DNA from: Methylothermaceae bacterium
GTDB taxonomy: Bacteria; Pseudomonadota; Gammaproteobacteria; Methylococcales; Methylothermaceae
Direction of reading: 5' to 3'
Length of the DNA stretch: 7,893 bases
Assembly: GCA_027024125.1 (NCBI GenBank)
Contig: JALVSV010000269.1
Location: 1 to 7,893, forward strand
Made by a program: the position numbers and the translations under genes. Each line of letters opens with the position of its first letter. The stretch's first letter is position 1. The notes under the pieces are model-generated. The model searched no databases. It was not told the origin of the DNA and was given only the letters and a program-made list of their open reading frames with translations. Shown here one piece after another: positions 1 through 5,846 of the stretch.

Positions 1-263
1 GCTGCCCGGAAGAGTTTCGCTGGACGGACAATTTGCGTCTGCTGGATGCGCTGGACAAGGTTGGTTGGTTGACAGTGGAGACAGCCGAATTCCTGCAGCG
101 GACATACCTGGCTTACCGGGCCCGTGTCCACACTCTGGCCTTGCAGGAACAGCCGGCGTTGGTTCCGGTTTCTGAATTTTCCGAAGAGCGCCGGCAGGTT
201 CAGCGGCTATGGCAGCAATTGATCGAAACAGAGCAGGAGAATATTGAGGATGCCGACACATGA
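1..263 (+). CDS. glnE: Glutamine synthetase adenylyltransferase GlnE, C-terminal fragment
   Basis: The frame is open from the left edge (first full codon at base 3) and ends with TGA at 261-263, giving the last 86 residues of a protein that starts outside the window. The family adds AMP to, and removes it from, glutamine synthetase in response to PII signalling in the cytoplasm. The fragment matches the C-terminal helical part of the adenylylating half: a TDNLRLLDAL segment, an AEFLQRTYLAYRARVH helix, and a final RRQVQRLWQQLI helix. These are recognised from memory of the family and were not aligned. The stop overlaps the start of ilvE, a glnE-ilvE order also known in Pseudomonas. No catalytic residues fall in the visible part, so the identification rests on the tail motifs and the neighbour. 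Confidence 0.85.
   Translation, partial: CPEEFRWTDNLRLLDALDKVGWLTVETAEFLQRTYLAYRARVHTLALQEQPALVPVSEFSEERRQVQRLWQQLIETEQENIEDADT
235..240 (+). promoter_or_regulatory. Ribosome binding site of ilvE
   Basis: AGGAGA lies inside the glnE coding sequence, 9 bases before the ATG at 250. An in-frame TTG at 244 is only 3 bases away, too close for good initiation. The spacing therefore favours the ATG as the ilvE start. Confidence 0.55.
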
Positions 264-1182
264 CCGCGATGGGGAAATCTGGCTGGATGGTGAATGGTTG
301 CCCTGGCGGGAAGCCAACGTCCACGTGTTGACCCACACGCTGCACTATGGCGGTGGGGTTTTCGAGGGTTTGCGCGCTTATTACGCTCAACAGGGGACGG
401 CGATCTTCCGCCTGCAGGAGCATACCGATCGTTTGTTCCGGTCGGCTCATATCATGCGCATGAACATCCCTTATGACAAGGTTACGATCAACCGCGTACA
501 GTGCGAGGCAGTGCGGCGGAACCGGCTCGACAGTGCGTACATCCGCCCCATGTGTTTCTATGGTGCCGAGGGAATGGGTCTGCGTGCAGACAGTCTGAAA
601 GTGCACGTCATGGTGGCTGCGTGGGAATGGGGAACCTATCTTGGGGCCGAAAGTCTGGAGAAGGGCATTCGTATCCGTACCTCTTCGTTTACCCGTAATC
701 ATGTCAACAGCCTGATGTGCAAAGCCAAGGCCAATGGCAATTACGTCAATTCGATGCTGGCATTGCAGGAGGCCCTGGATACCGGTTATGACGAGGCGTT
801 GTTGCTGGATCACGAAGGTTATGTGGCAGAGGGGAGCGGCGAGAACATCTTCATCGTGCGTGATGGCAAACTCTATACCCCGGATCTGACTTCGGTGCTG
901 GAAGGCATCACCAGGGACACGGTGATGACGATCGCTCATGATCTGGGGATCGAGGTGATTGAGAAACGAATCACCCGGGACGAGGTCTATATAGCCGACG
1001 AAGCATTTTTCACCGGTACGGCGGCCGAGATCACCCCTATCCGGGAGGTCGATGGTCGAGTCATCGGCGCCGGTGCCCGGGGGCCTGTGACAGAGCAGCT
1101 GCAGAGTCTCTATTTCGATCATGTGCACGGGCGGAGGAGCGAGTACCCCCAGTGGTTGACGCAGGTCGATCCAGATGGTTGA
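250..1182 (+). CDS. ilvE: Branched-chain amino acid aminotransferase (class IV, PLP-dependent)
   Basis: This enzyme catalyses the reversible last step of valine, leucine and isoleucine synthesis, moving an amino group from glutamate to the branched-chain 2-oxo acids with pyridoxal phosphate as cofactor, in the cytoplasm. The 310-residue product matches the usual IlvE length of about 309. Visible motifs are HYGGGVFEGLRAY (about residues 32-44), the expected cofactor lysine K160 in KANGNY, EGSGENIFIV (194-203), EGITRDT (218-224) and FFTGTAAEITPI (253-264). I chose the ATG at 250 over the in-frame TTG at 244 because of ribosome-binding-site spacing and because the family typically begins a few residues before the DRDG.IW motif. 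It overlaps glnE by 14 bases, so the two are probably co-transcribed. D-amino acid aminotransferase and aminodeoxychorismate lyase share the fold, but the length and motifs fit IlvE much better. Confidence 0.96.
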   Translation: MPTHDRDGEIWLDGEWLPWREANVHVLTHTLHYGGGVFEGLRAYYAQQGTAIFRLQEHTDRLFRSAHIMRMNIPYDKVTINRVQCEAVRRNRLDSAYIRPMCFYGAEGMGLRADSLKVHVMVAAWEWGTYLGAESLEKGIRIRTSSFTRNHVNSLMCKAKANGNYVNSMLALQEALDTGYDEALLLDHEGYVAEGSGENIFIVRDGKLYTPDLTSVLEGITRDTVMTIAHDLGIEVIEKRITRDEVYIADEAFFTGTAAEITPIREVDGRVIGAGARGPVTEQLQSLYFDHVHGRRSEYPQWLTQVDPDG

Positions 1183-1200
1183 GTGGATTATGCAAGAGAG

Positions 1201-1217
1201 GGCATACCGCCTATGCT
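1201..1217 (+). other. Small hairpin after ilvE
   Basis: GCATA (1202-1206) and TATGC (1212-1216) pair perfectly around the loop CCGCC, and an outer G-T wobble extends the stem to six pairs. The following bases are A6, not T, so this is not a canonical terminator on the plus strand. It lies 19 bases past the ilvE stop and could mark a transcript end or a leader structure. A stem this short can also arise by chance. Confidence 0.3.
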
Positions 1218-1280
1218 AAAAAAGGGAGCGTCATTCCCGTGGTGTGCAATACCTTGAGCTCCCTCTCTCAACTCAACCAG

Positions 1281-1285
1281 AGGAG
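1281..1285 (+). promoter_or_regulatory. Shine-Dalgarno sequence upstream of gspE, serving a short ORF
   Basis: AGGAG within CAGAGGAGT lies 6 bases before a GTG at 1292. It is the best ribosome binding site in the ilvE-gspE gap, but at 95 bases from the gspE ATG it cannot serve gspE directly. Overlapping ATGs at 1287 and 1290 share one frame that stops at once (ATG ATG TGA), so the GTG is the only start here giving more than two codons. CTCCCTCT occurs on both sides (1259-1266 and 1297-1304) and its CCTCT part could pair with AGAGG. Confidence 0.4.
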
Positions 1286-1291
1286 TATGAT

Positions 1292-1387
1292 GTGACCTCC
1301 CTCTTTGTGCTGAAGCCCCTGTCCGTCAGCGAGCTGAGGCCGCCGTACCCGGATGATACGGACGTGACCGGGACATTCTTATGGTAG
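1292..1387 (+). CDS. Possible 31-residue leader peptide overlapping the gspE start
   Basis: A GTG start 6 bases after AGGAG opens a 31-codon ORF whose TAG stop (1385-1387) lies just inside gspE, overlapping its first 7 bases. That geometry would let terminating ribosomes reinitiate at the gspE ATG, which has only a weak upstream GGGA (1370-1373). By hand count 26 of 31 codons end in G or C, in keeping with real coding use in a GC-rich genome. The product, beginning MTSLFVLKPLSVSEL, resembles no family I know and has no clear membrane segment or domain. It may be a translated regulatory leader, or an open frame by chance. It does not look like a missing GspE N-terminus, because the usual GspE N-domain pattern begins within gspE itself. 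Confidence 0.3.
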   Translation: MTSLFVLKPLSVSELRPPYPDDTDVTGTFLW

Positions 1388-3090
1388 CTATTGCAACAGA
1401 GGCATCTGATATTCTCAACGGCTATGAGGATTTTGCCACTTATCTGATTGAACATGGACGATTGCGTCAGGCCGACCTGAACCGTGCGTGCCGTCTTCTG
1501 GCCGAGGACGGAGAGGATACGCTGCCGGTGCTGTTGGTGAAATTAGGACTGGTGGCGGAACGTGATGTCGCTCAGGCACTGGTGGATGTGACAGGGCTTG
1601 AAATGGTCAGTGCCTCCGATTATCCAGAGACCCAGATTTTGCCTGAGTCCCTTTCTTTGCGGTTCCTGCAGTCTCGACGGGTGGTGGGACTGGAAGAAAA
1701 CGATGAGCGGTTCGTCGTCGCTGTCGCCGATCCCCTGGACGAATATCTGAAGCAGGCGTTGGAGCTGGCTGGTGGGCGTCCTTTCTCCTTCAAGATCGGC
1801 CTGGCCTCGGAAATCGATAATGCCCTGGCCCGTCAATACGTTCAGCCAGAGGCCGTGGCGACCCTGGACGAGGCCGGGGTTGACGACGATGACGTCGAAC
1901 ACTTGCGTGACATGGCCTCTGAAGCCCCTGTCATTCGCAGTGTCAATCAGATCCTGCAGCAGGCAGTGGATCTACGTGCATCCGATATTCATATCGAGCC
2001 GTTCGAGGATCAGCTGATGGTTCGGCTTAGGGTGGATGGTATTCTCCGGCCTATCGACGCCCCCCCCCTCACTTCGACGGCGGCGATCATCTCCAGGGTC
2101 AAGCTGATGGCCAATCTCAATATCGCCGAACGCCGCCTGCCCCAGGACGGTCGGATCAAGATTCAGGTTCAGGGTAAAGAATTGGATTTGCGTGTTTCCA
2201 CCGTGCCGACCCTGTATGGCGAGAGTGTGGTGATCCGTTTGCTCGACAAGGAACAGGTGACCTTGGATTTTTCCACGCTGGGTTTTGCCGAGGACACCCT
2301 GGATCGATTCCTCCGGATTTTGAACCTGCCCCACGGCATCATTTTGATCACAGGCCCTACGGGCAGTGGTAAGAGTACCACTCTCTACACAGCCCTGGAC
2401 AAGCTCAATACCCAGGAACGCAAGATCATCACCGTGGAAGATCCGGTGGAATATCAGTTGACCGGCGTCAACCAGATCCAGGTGAAGCCAGAGATCGGCC
2501 TCGACTTTGCCGGCGCTTTGCGTTCCATCGTCCGTCAGGACCCGGATGTCATCATGATCGGGGAAATGCGGGATCTGGAAACCGCCCGTATCGCCGTCCA
2601 GTCTGCGTTGACCGGCCATCTGGTGTTGTCCACGCTGCACACCAACGATGCGGCTGGGGGTGTGACCCGCCTGTTGGACATGGGGCTGGAAGATTATCTG
2701 ATCACTTCCACGGTCAACGGAATCCTGGGACAGCGGCTGGTGAGGAGGCTGTGTGACCATTGCAAGCAATCCATGGAAGTCCTTCCCGAAGTGGTGGAGG
2801 AAACCGGATTGGCCAGCGTGTTGCAACCGGGAGAAAAGCCTGTTCTCTATCAGCCGGTGGGATGCAACCACTGCAATGGCATAGGCTATCGTGGACGGTT
2901 GGCGATCCAGGAATTCCTGGTATTGTCGGACAATATCCGCCGTCAGGTGTTGCAACATTCCCAGGCCAAGGAAATCGAGCAAACGGCCATTTCGGAAGGG
3001 ATGCGAACCATGTATCAGGATGGTTTGCGCAAGGCCCTGCAAGGTCTGACTACCCTGGAAGAGGTTCTACGTGTGACCTGCGAGGACTGA
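1381..3090 (+). CDS. gspE: Type II secretion system ATPase GspE
   Basis: GspE is the cytoplasmic hexameric ATPase that powers pseudopilus assembly in type II secretion, docking to the membrane through GspL and GspF. The 569-residue product is at the long end of the family, with an N-terminal N1E-type domain (about residues 15-75) before the core. Visible motifs are RASDIHIEP (199-207), Walker A GPTGSGKS (325-332), the Asp box TVEDPVEY (351-358), Walker B ending IMIGEMRD (391-398), the His box around LSTLHTND (416-423), and a zinc-binding tetracysteine C458/C461 and C495/C498. The cysteine module favours GspE or PilB over the retraction ATPase PilT, and the gspF-K neighbours settle it as GspE. 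An in-frame stop at 1354 rules out a much longer N-terminus. A run of nine C bases at 2060-2068 lies in frame within the coding sequence. It overlaps gspF by one base. Confidence 0.96.
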   Translation: MVAIATEASDILNGYEDFATYLIEHGRLRQADLNRACRLLAEDGEDTLPVLLVKLGLVAERDVAQALVDVTGLEMVSASDYPETQILPESLSLRFLQSRRVVGLEENDERFVVAVADPLDEYLKQALELAGGRPFSFKIGLASEIDNALARQYVQPEAVATLDEAGVDDDDVEHLRDMASEAPVIRSVNQILQQAVDLRASDIHIEPFEDQLMVRLRVDGILRPIDAPPLTSTAAIISRVKLMANLNIAERRLPQDGRIKIQVQGKELDLRVSTVPTLYGESVVIRLLDKEQVTLDFSTLGFAEDTLDRFLRILNLPHGIILITGPTGSGKSTTLYTALDKLNTQERKIITVEDPVEYQLTGVNQIQVKPEIGLDFAGALRSIVRQDPDVIMIGEMRDLETARIAVQSALTGHLVLSTLHTNDAAGGVTRLLDMGLEDYLITSTVNGILGQRLVRRLCDHCKQSMEVLPEVVEETGLASVLQPGEKPVLYQPVGCNHCNGIGYRGRLAIQEFLVLSDNIRRQVLQHSQAKEIEQTAISEGMRTMYQDGLRKALQGLTTLEEVLRVTCED

Positions 3091-4307
3091 TGGCAGAGTT
3101 CCTGGTAAAGGCAATAGACCGCAACGGACAGAAAATAGAAACTGTGCGTATCGCCCAGGATGAAGCAGCTCTTTTGAACCAGCTCCGCGCTGAGGAACTG
3201 CTTCCCATCAAGATCGTTCCTGCAGATCGGCAGCCATGGGCGCTTTTACGCCCTGGTGTGCGCAGTCAGAAGCTGCGGCAACAGGAAGTCCTGGCGTTTA
3301 CCCGTGAGTTGGCCACCTTGCTTGGCGCAGGGTTGCCTCTGGACCGTTCCCTTAAAGTGTTGCTGGAACTGTTCCCTCAGGATTCATCGCTGCACAAGGT
3401 CACCGAAAGGATTCTCGAACAGGTCAAAAGTGGTTCGCAGCTGTCTTCCGCCCTGGAAAATGAAGGCGAAGCCTTTTCCAGATTGTACATCAGCATGATT
3501 CGGGCAGGCGAGGCTGGCGGTGCCCTGGCGGCCGTACTGGAACGGCTGGCCGATTATCTGGAGAGATCGCGGGAGCTTCGCTCCAGCGTGATGACGGCGT
3601 TGATCTATCCTGCCATTCTCATGGTGATGGCGGGGTTGTCTTTGGTGGTGCTGTTGGCCTTTGTGGTGCCCCAATTTCAGGAGATGTTCGCCAGTGCCGG
3701 TAAGGAACTCCCGGTTCCAACCCGGATCGTGATCGCCCTTGCCGATGGTATTCGCAGTTACGGATGGGCGGCCCTGATTCTCTTGTTCGTGGGGATTCGC
3801 GGAGCCCAGATCTATCTGGCCGATCCCGTTCACCGTCTTGGTTTCCATCGTTTGCTGTTGCGAGTCCCCTTGCTGGGGGATTTGATCGTGCGTCTGGAAG
3901 TGGCGCGGTTCAGTCAAACACTCTCCACCTTGTTGACCGCAGGGGTTTCCCTGCTTCCAGCACTGAACATCGTACGCGAAGTCATCGGCAACACGGTCTT
4001 GAGAGCAACGGTCAGCGAAGCTGCCGAAAAACTCAAGTCCGGCGGAGACATCTCCGTCGCTTTGGAGCAGGCGGGGCATTTCCCGGTCATGGCACTGCAG
4101 ATGATACGAATGGGTGAGGAAACCGGACATCTGCCCGAAATGCTGGCGCGAATGTCGGAGATCTACGAAGGGGAAGTGAGAACTGCTGTCCAGCGTCTGC
4201 TGACTTTGTTGGAGCCGGTGTTGATTCTGGGGCTTGGAATCGCCATCGCCGCAATCATCATGTCCATTTTGGTGGCTGTCGTCAGTGTCAATGAACTTGC
4301 ATTCTGA
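3090..4307 (+). CDS. gspF: Type II secretion inner-membrane platform protein GspF
   Basis: GspF is the polytopic inner-membrane protein that couples GspE to the growing pseudopilus. The 405-residue product has the usual family length and two repeated T2SF domains (about residues 69-192 and 270-395), each containing an M.R.GE..G motif: SMIRAGEAGG (135-144) and QMIRMGEETG (337-346). Three hydrophobic segments are visible, near 169-192, 223-243 and 370-398, as expected. The ATG overlaps the gspE stop in a TGATG junction, which implies coupled translation. The open frame extends upstream to 2760, but that part lies inside gspE and reads as non-family sequence, so the start at 3090 (MAEFLVKAID) is preferred. 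PilC of type IV pili has the same fold, but the gene neighbourhood favours GspF. Confidence 0.95.
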   Translation: MAEFLVKAIDRNGQKIETVRIAQDEAALLNQLRAEELLPIKIVPADRQPWALLRPGVRSQKLRQQEVLAFTRELATLLGAGLPLDRSLKVLLELFPQDSSLHKVTERILEQVKSGSQLSSALENEGEAFSRLYISMIRAGEAGGALAAVLERLADYLERSRELRSSVMTALIYPAILMVMAGLSLVVLLAFVVPQFQEMFASAGKELPVPTRIVIALADGIRSYGWAALILLFVGIRGAQIYLADPVHRLGFHRLLLRVPLLGDLIVRLEVARFSQTLSTLLTAGVSLLPALNIVREVIGNTVLRATVSEAAEKLKSGGDISVALEQAGHFPVMALQMIRMGEETGHLPEMLARMSEIYEGEVRTAVQRLLTLLEPVLILGLGIAIAAIIMSILVAVVSVNELAF

Positions 4308-4310
4308 AGT

Positions 4311-4772
4311 ATGAGGCAAGTGGCGCCTCGTGGCTTCAGCCTGCTTGAACTGCTGCTTGTCATGGCAATCATGGCCCTGGGGTTTGCATTCATTGCCCCA
4401 AATTTTGGCAAAACCCTGGAGGGAGTCCGCTATCGTGCTGCGGTCAGGGAAGTGGCCTCCGGTCTGCGTCAGGTTCGTGGCATCGCGCTTTCCCAGGGCC
4501 GGGAAGCGGTCTTCACTGTGGATGTGGAACAGCGGCTGTACCGCATCGACCAGCGGAAAAAAAAATATCGCCTGCCGGATTTCATCGAGCTGAAACTGAT
4601 CACCGCTGAGAGTGAATTGACCGGTCCAGGCAAAGGGAACATCCGTTTTTATCCCGATGGATCGGCGACAGGAGGAGGCGTCATTCTGATCTGGGGCCCC
4701 AGACGAAGACAGGTGAAGGTCAATTGGCTGACAGGACGGGTGACCATCGAGGAGGTGAGCGATGAAGAGTAG
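4311..4772 (+). CDS. gspH: Type II secretion minor pseudopilin GspH
   Basis: GspH is a minor pseudopilin that joins the pseudopilus near its tip. The 153-residue product has a type III (prepilin) signal: a short leader MRQVAPRG, predicted cleavage after G8, then FSLLELLLVMAIMAL with Glu at mature position 5 and a hydrophobic helix. The C-terminal part carries the GspH-type pattern IRFYPDGSATGGG.I.. and VNWLTGRVTI. These features, the length and the lack of a GspG-like N-terminus (family form TLIELMVVIVILGIL) make it GspH and not the major pseudopilin. It begins 3 bases after the gspF stop with no clear ribosome binding site, suggesting coupling, and overlaps gspI by 11 bases. A run of nine A bases (4557-4565) encodes part of RKKKY. 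Confidence 0.88.
   Translation: MRQVAPRGFSLLELLLVMAIMALGFAFIAPNFGKTLEGVRYRAAVREVASGLRQVRGIALSQGREAVFTVDVEQRLYRIDQRKKKYRLPDFIELKLITAESELTGPGKGNIRFYPDGSATGGGVILIWGPRRRQVKVNWLTGRVTIEEVSDEE
4750..4758 (+). promoter_or_regulatory. Strong ribosome binding site of gspI
   Basis: AGGAGGTGA is a perfect match to the 16S rRNA anti-Shine-Dalgarno partner, 3 bases before the gspI ATG at 4762 counted from the end of the full match, or 6 from the end of the AGGAGG core. It lies inside the 3' end of gspH. It is the strongest site in the operon and supports the chosen gspI start. Confidence 0.75.
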
Positions 4773-5148
4773 GGAAGAAGGATTCTCATTGCTGGAAGTC
4801 ATGGTGGCCTTCACGATTCTGTCTGTCTCTATCGGCGTTCTGATGCAGGCTTTTGGTGGTGGCACCAGTCTGTTGTCAAACGCTGCCGATCAGGGCAGGG
4901 CGGTTTCACTGGCCCGCTCCCAGATGGCGCGGGTGGGGCATGAATGGCCTCTTACTGAGGGCGAGTATTCGGGTCAATGGCAGAAATATCAATGGCGGGT
5001 GATTCTCGAGCCCTACGTCCCCGAGGAGGCCGTCCAGATTCTTCAGCGTACCAGGCTGTTGAAGGCCACGGTGATGGTGACCTGGGAGGATCGGGGACGT
5101 GACCGTACCTATACCCTGAGTACTTTGCGTCTGGCACCCTCATCGTGA
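4762..5148 (+). CDS. gspI: Type II secretion minor pseudopilin GspI
   Basis: GspI is a minor pseudopilin of the GspH-I-J-K tip complex and is thought to nucleate its assembly with J and K. The 128-residue product has leader MKSREEG, predicted cleavage after G7, then FSLLEVMVAFTILSVSIGVL with Glu at mature position 5. The LLEVMVAF pattern is characteristic of GspI. The C-terminal half matches the small alpha/beta T2SSI domain, for example YQWRVILEP and the ending RTYTLSTLRLAP. It has the best ribosome binding site of the operon and overlaps gspH by 11 bases and gspJ by one. PilV-like minor pilins are similar in the helix, but the neighbours point to GspI. Confidence 0.92.
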   Translation: MKSREEGFSLLEVMVAFTILSVSIGVLMQAFGGGTSLLSNAADQGRAVSLARSQMARVGHEWPLTEGEYSGQWQKYQWRVILEPYVPEEAVQILQRTRLLKATVMVTWEDRGRDRTYTLSTLRLAPSS

Positions 5149-5753
5149 TGAAGGCTGACAAAGGTTTCACCCTGCTGGAGGTGTTGATTGCAATCACCTT
5201 GTTCGGCCTGATGCTCGGGCTGGTGTTCAGCACCCTGCACATGGCCGCACGGGCCTGGGAGGCCGGGGAGCCGAGAGCCTCGGCATTGAGCGGCCGGATG
5301 GTGGTCGAACGATTCTTTCGCAATCAGCTGGCCTCGGCGCAATCGTGGAGTGGTGACAGGGATCGGATGCCCATAGAGGGAAACTCGGATTCTATCAGCT
5401 TTACTGCATTTCTTCCCTTTCAGGCTGGGCTCAGGGGCCCTCAACGGATGACCGTCGCATTGAAGGACGACGTCCTGGAAGTGCAGGTCACCCCTGTGTG
5501 GAGGGAGATGTCCTCTGCCGGGTCGGGAACACCTCCGCTGGTGTTGCTGGATCATGTGCAGGCGGTGCAATTTCGTTATTATTCAGACGAGAGCTGGCAT
5601 GACAGCTGGGAAAAAAAAGACCTGCCGGGTCTGGTTTCGATATCGCTTGAGACCCAGGGGGGTGTTGTTTGGCCACCTTTGACCATCGCCTTACGTCATG
5701 GGAAGGGGCAGTCAGGTGCATCCTTCGGGAGTGTTCCGGTTGATTTCCGATGA
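5148..5753 (+). CDS. gspJ: Type II secretion minor pseudopilin GspJ
   Basis: GspJ is a larger minor pseudopilin that forms the tip complex with GspI and GspK. The 201-residue product is of normal length. It has leader MKADKG, predicted cleavage after G6, then FTLLEVLIAITLFGLMLGLV with Glu at mature position 5, followed by the amphipathic helix and RMVVERFFRNQLASA, a pattern typical of the family. The ATG at 5148 overlaps the gspI stop in TGATG. An in-frame GTG directly before it (5145) is less likely, because the TGATG junction repeats the one at gspE-gspF and the GTG has no better ribosome binding site. A run of eight A bases (5611-5618) lies in frame and encodes EKK. Confidence 0.92.
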   Translation: MKADKGFTLLEVLIAITLFGLMLGLVFSTLHMAARAWEAGEPRASALSGRMVVERFFRNQLASAQSWSGDRDRMPIEGNSDSISFTAFLPFQAGLRGPQRMTVALKDDVLEVQVTPVWREMSSAGSGTPPLVLLDHVQAVQFRYYSDESWHDSWEKKDLPGLVSISLETQGGVVWPPLTIALRHGKGQSGASFGSVPVDFR

Positions 5754-5757
5754 TCAC

Positions 5758-5809
5758 AAAGTTTTCATTTTGTTTGCAAACTGGCCTTGATGCCATGCCC
5801 GAAAACTTT
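5758..5809. repeat. Nested inverted repeats in the gspJ-gspK gap
   Basis: AAAGTTTTC (5758-5766) and GAAAACTTT (5801-5809) are perfect 9-base inverted copies separated by 34 bases. Inside them lie a perfect 10-base palindrome GTTTGCAAAC (5772-5781) and a small stem TGGC/GCCA (5782-5785 with 5792-5795). The stretch is more AT-rich than its surroundings and is the only real gap in the operon. It could be an operator, an RNA structure affecting processing or stability, or an internal regulatory site. No T run follows, so it is not a canonical terminator, and I see no convincing sigma-70 promoter in it. Confidence 0.45.
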
Positions 5810-5836
5810 TCCAGACAGGTATCGGTTCATTTTTCT

Positions 5837-5840
5837 GAGG
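5837..5840 (+). promoter_or_regulatory. Ribosome binding site that decides the gspK start
   Basis: GAGG within CTGAGGTACC lies 6 bases before the in-frame TTG at 5847 and 12 before a second TTG at 5853. The only upstream in-frame ATG (5790) has no purine-rich sequence before it. This favours initiation at TTG 5847. Confidence 0.45.
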
Positions 5841-5846
5841 TACCTA

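Larger units (their letters stand above)
1183..1380. other. Intergenic leader region between ilvE and gspE
   Basis: These 198 bases contain no recognised gene. I found no convincing sigma-70 -35/-10 pair and no intrinsic terminator (stem followed by a T run) for ilvE, so transcription may read through into the gsp genes. The region does contain a small hairpin at 1201-1217, an A6 run at 1218-1223, two mutually exclusive longer pairings (1195-1202 with 1261-1268; 1223-1229 with 1258-1264), and a strong Shine-Dalgarno sequence at 1281-1285 leading into a short ORF listed separately. Confidence 0.5.

Noticed and set aside
1156..1217. Possible sigma-70 promoter for the gsp operon (TTGACG at 1156, TATGCT at 1212)
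   Set aside because: The two boxes are about 50 bases apart, and neither has a plausible partner at 16-18 bases.
1218..1238. Possible minus-strand terminator (GGGA/TCCC stem followed by T6 on the minus strand)
   Set aside because: The stem is only 4 base pairs, and no minus-strand gene lies upstream that would need it.
1972..3042. 356-codon open frame on the minus strand inside gspE
   Set aside because: It is antisense to the conserved gspE ATPase core and has no recognisable domain. It is best explained as a mirror of gspE codon use.
2760..3089. Upstream extension of the gspF frame into gspE
   Set aside because: The extra 110 residues overlap the conserved zinc-binding end of GspE in another frame and do not look like GspF, while the ATG at 3090 gives the normal GspF length.
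3384..4865. 493-codon open frame on the minus strand across gspF, gspH and gspI
   Set aside because: It lies fully antisense to three clear type II secretion genes. Its translation is rich in His and Gln and low in hydrophobic structure, as expected for the complement of GC-rich coding sequence, and it resembles no family I know.
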